Made by a program: the position numbers and the translations under genes. A DNA stretch of 64,000 bases. Source: Margaritifera margaritifera. Lineage: Eukaryota; Mollusca; Bivalvia; Unionida; Margaritiferidae. Shown here piece after piece: positions 63,295 through 64,000 of this stretch. The DNA is taken from assembly GCA_029931535.1 (NCBI GenBank), contig JAQPZY010001692.1, forward strand, positions 454,501 to 518,500, read 5' to 3'. The notes beneath the pieces were generated by a model, which worked only from the letters and a program-made list of their open reading frames with translations, did no database searches and was not told the DNA's origin. Positions within the stretch are counted from its first letter, which is position 1, and each line of letters starts with the position of its first letter.

Positions 63295-63870
63295 TAAGCA
63301 CATACAACATTCATTAATTTTAAACCTTAAACATATATGCTTATTATTCAGGTTCTGTAGTATTCAAATTTGATGAAGGATTGCAGAGGTTTGTTTTTGT
63401 TTCATAAGATGAATCATTTACACTTTTTAATTAGTTTTTAAATCATACGTCATCAGTTATCTTACGGTTTCATTTTATCAGTTTTGTATGCACTTTATTT
63501 CAATAAAAAATCACTTGATAATATTCCTGGCATATCTTTTCCAGGAAATAGAATATTATACAGGTGTAGTAAAGAAAAAGAAGAGCAATTAAATGGAGAG
63601 ATAAAATTTTTTAAAATACTATCAGATTTGGTAGAAAGTCTTAATGGTTCATTGGTTTATAGAGGTTTAGTCCTTGCAGTTAAGATCCAGTGCAGATTGC
63701 AGTGATTGCATGGCAATGTATACTTTAGATTTGATTTGACTTTTATGGCTTGTGAAAATAAATATCACACAAAAATTGCATGGTATACAATTAGTAAAAA
63801 CAGATGTATACAATCATGATCTTGTAGTTGTGCACAATGTGAAAAGGTATATTACCATGGCAACCAGTCT
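63295..63870. other. Gene-free stretch
   Basis: A 73-codon plus frame at 63484-63705 has no family signature or splice context and is not called. Confidence 0.35.
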
Positions 63871-63879
63871 TTCCCTAAA

Positions 63880-64000
63880 AATAATGCCTGCCATATTTGA
63901 TGTAATACCGATACTCTGTGCTTAAAAAAGATAATGCCTGCCATTTGTGATGTAATACCCGTACTGTGCACTTAAAATAATAATGCTTGCCATTTGTGAT
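63880..64000. repeat. About 55-bp tandem repeat, running off the window
   Basis: Three copies of AATAATGCCTGCCAT, TTGTGATGTAATACC and GTACTGTGCACTTAAAA. Confidence 0.75.

Overview
The window is metazoan nuclear DNA: AT-rich, gene-poor, with split genes using GT-AG introns, many minisatellites, LINE relics and MITEs. The gene content, the repeat style and a vertnin-like OTU gene fit a mollusc, probably a bivalve, but that is inference. Two host genes are supported by family resemblance. An RNF168-type RING E3 ligase runs on the minus strand: RING exon at 19834-20128, further exons at 13759-13835 and 10164-10325, and candidate exons at 5172-5287 and 4608-4829. A TMEM256/DUF423 membrane protein runs on the plus strand in four phase-compatible exons: 45166-45364, 51957-52003, 56769-56849 and 62371-62514. 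Its introns are packed with LINE remnants and tandem arrays.

The main object is a degraded Maverick/Polinton (virus-like self-synthesizing transposon) at about 28970-44211. Its plus-strand core reads packaging ATPase, three small conserved or unknown proteins, a coiled-coil/basic protein, chromodomain integrase, two-pass membrane protein, penton-like minor capsid, pX-like core protein, double-jelly-roll-type major capsid, a Cys/His protein and an adenain-type protease. No protein-primed DNA polymerase B is visible anywhere between the ends. The terminal inverted repeats are about 3.5 kb each. Each carries an outward-reading 127-aa poly-Q/AT-hook gene, its TATA promoter, a second outward CRE-TATA promoter module with no obvious ORF, and a truncated or complete tail of the protease gene. 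Most core genes carry stops or frameshifts and the protease has lost its catalytic histidine, so the copy is dead. Both TIR genes are still open.

This Polinton lies inside a second pair of inverted repeats (26433-26660 and 44838-45068, nearly identical over stretches). That pair also encloses a broken vertnin-like OTU gene, and its right end lies 97 bp upstream of the TMEM256 start codon. A 1.7-kb palindromic relic at 22630-24295 is built from the same kind of terminal subrepeats as the Polinton ends and may be a terminal-repeat-only derivative.

Layout: 1-188, possible 3' end of an unrecognised gene; 0.2-20.1 kb, RNF168-like gene with a pogo-type element, MITEs and arrays in its introns; 20.1-26.4 kb, intergenic DNA with a LINE scrap, the palindromic relic, a hAT MITE and a 54-bp G-rich array; 26.4-45.1 kb, the nested mobile elements; 45.2-62.7 kb, TMEM256; 62.7-64 kb, intergenic.
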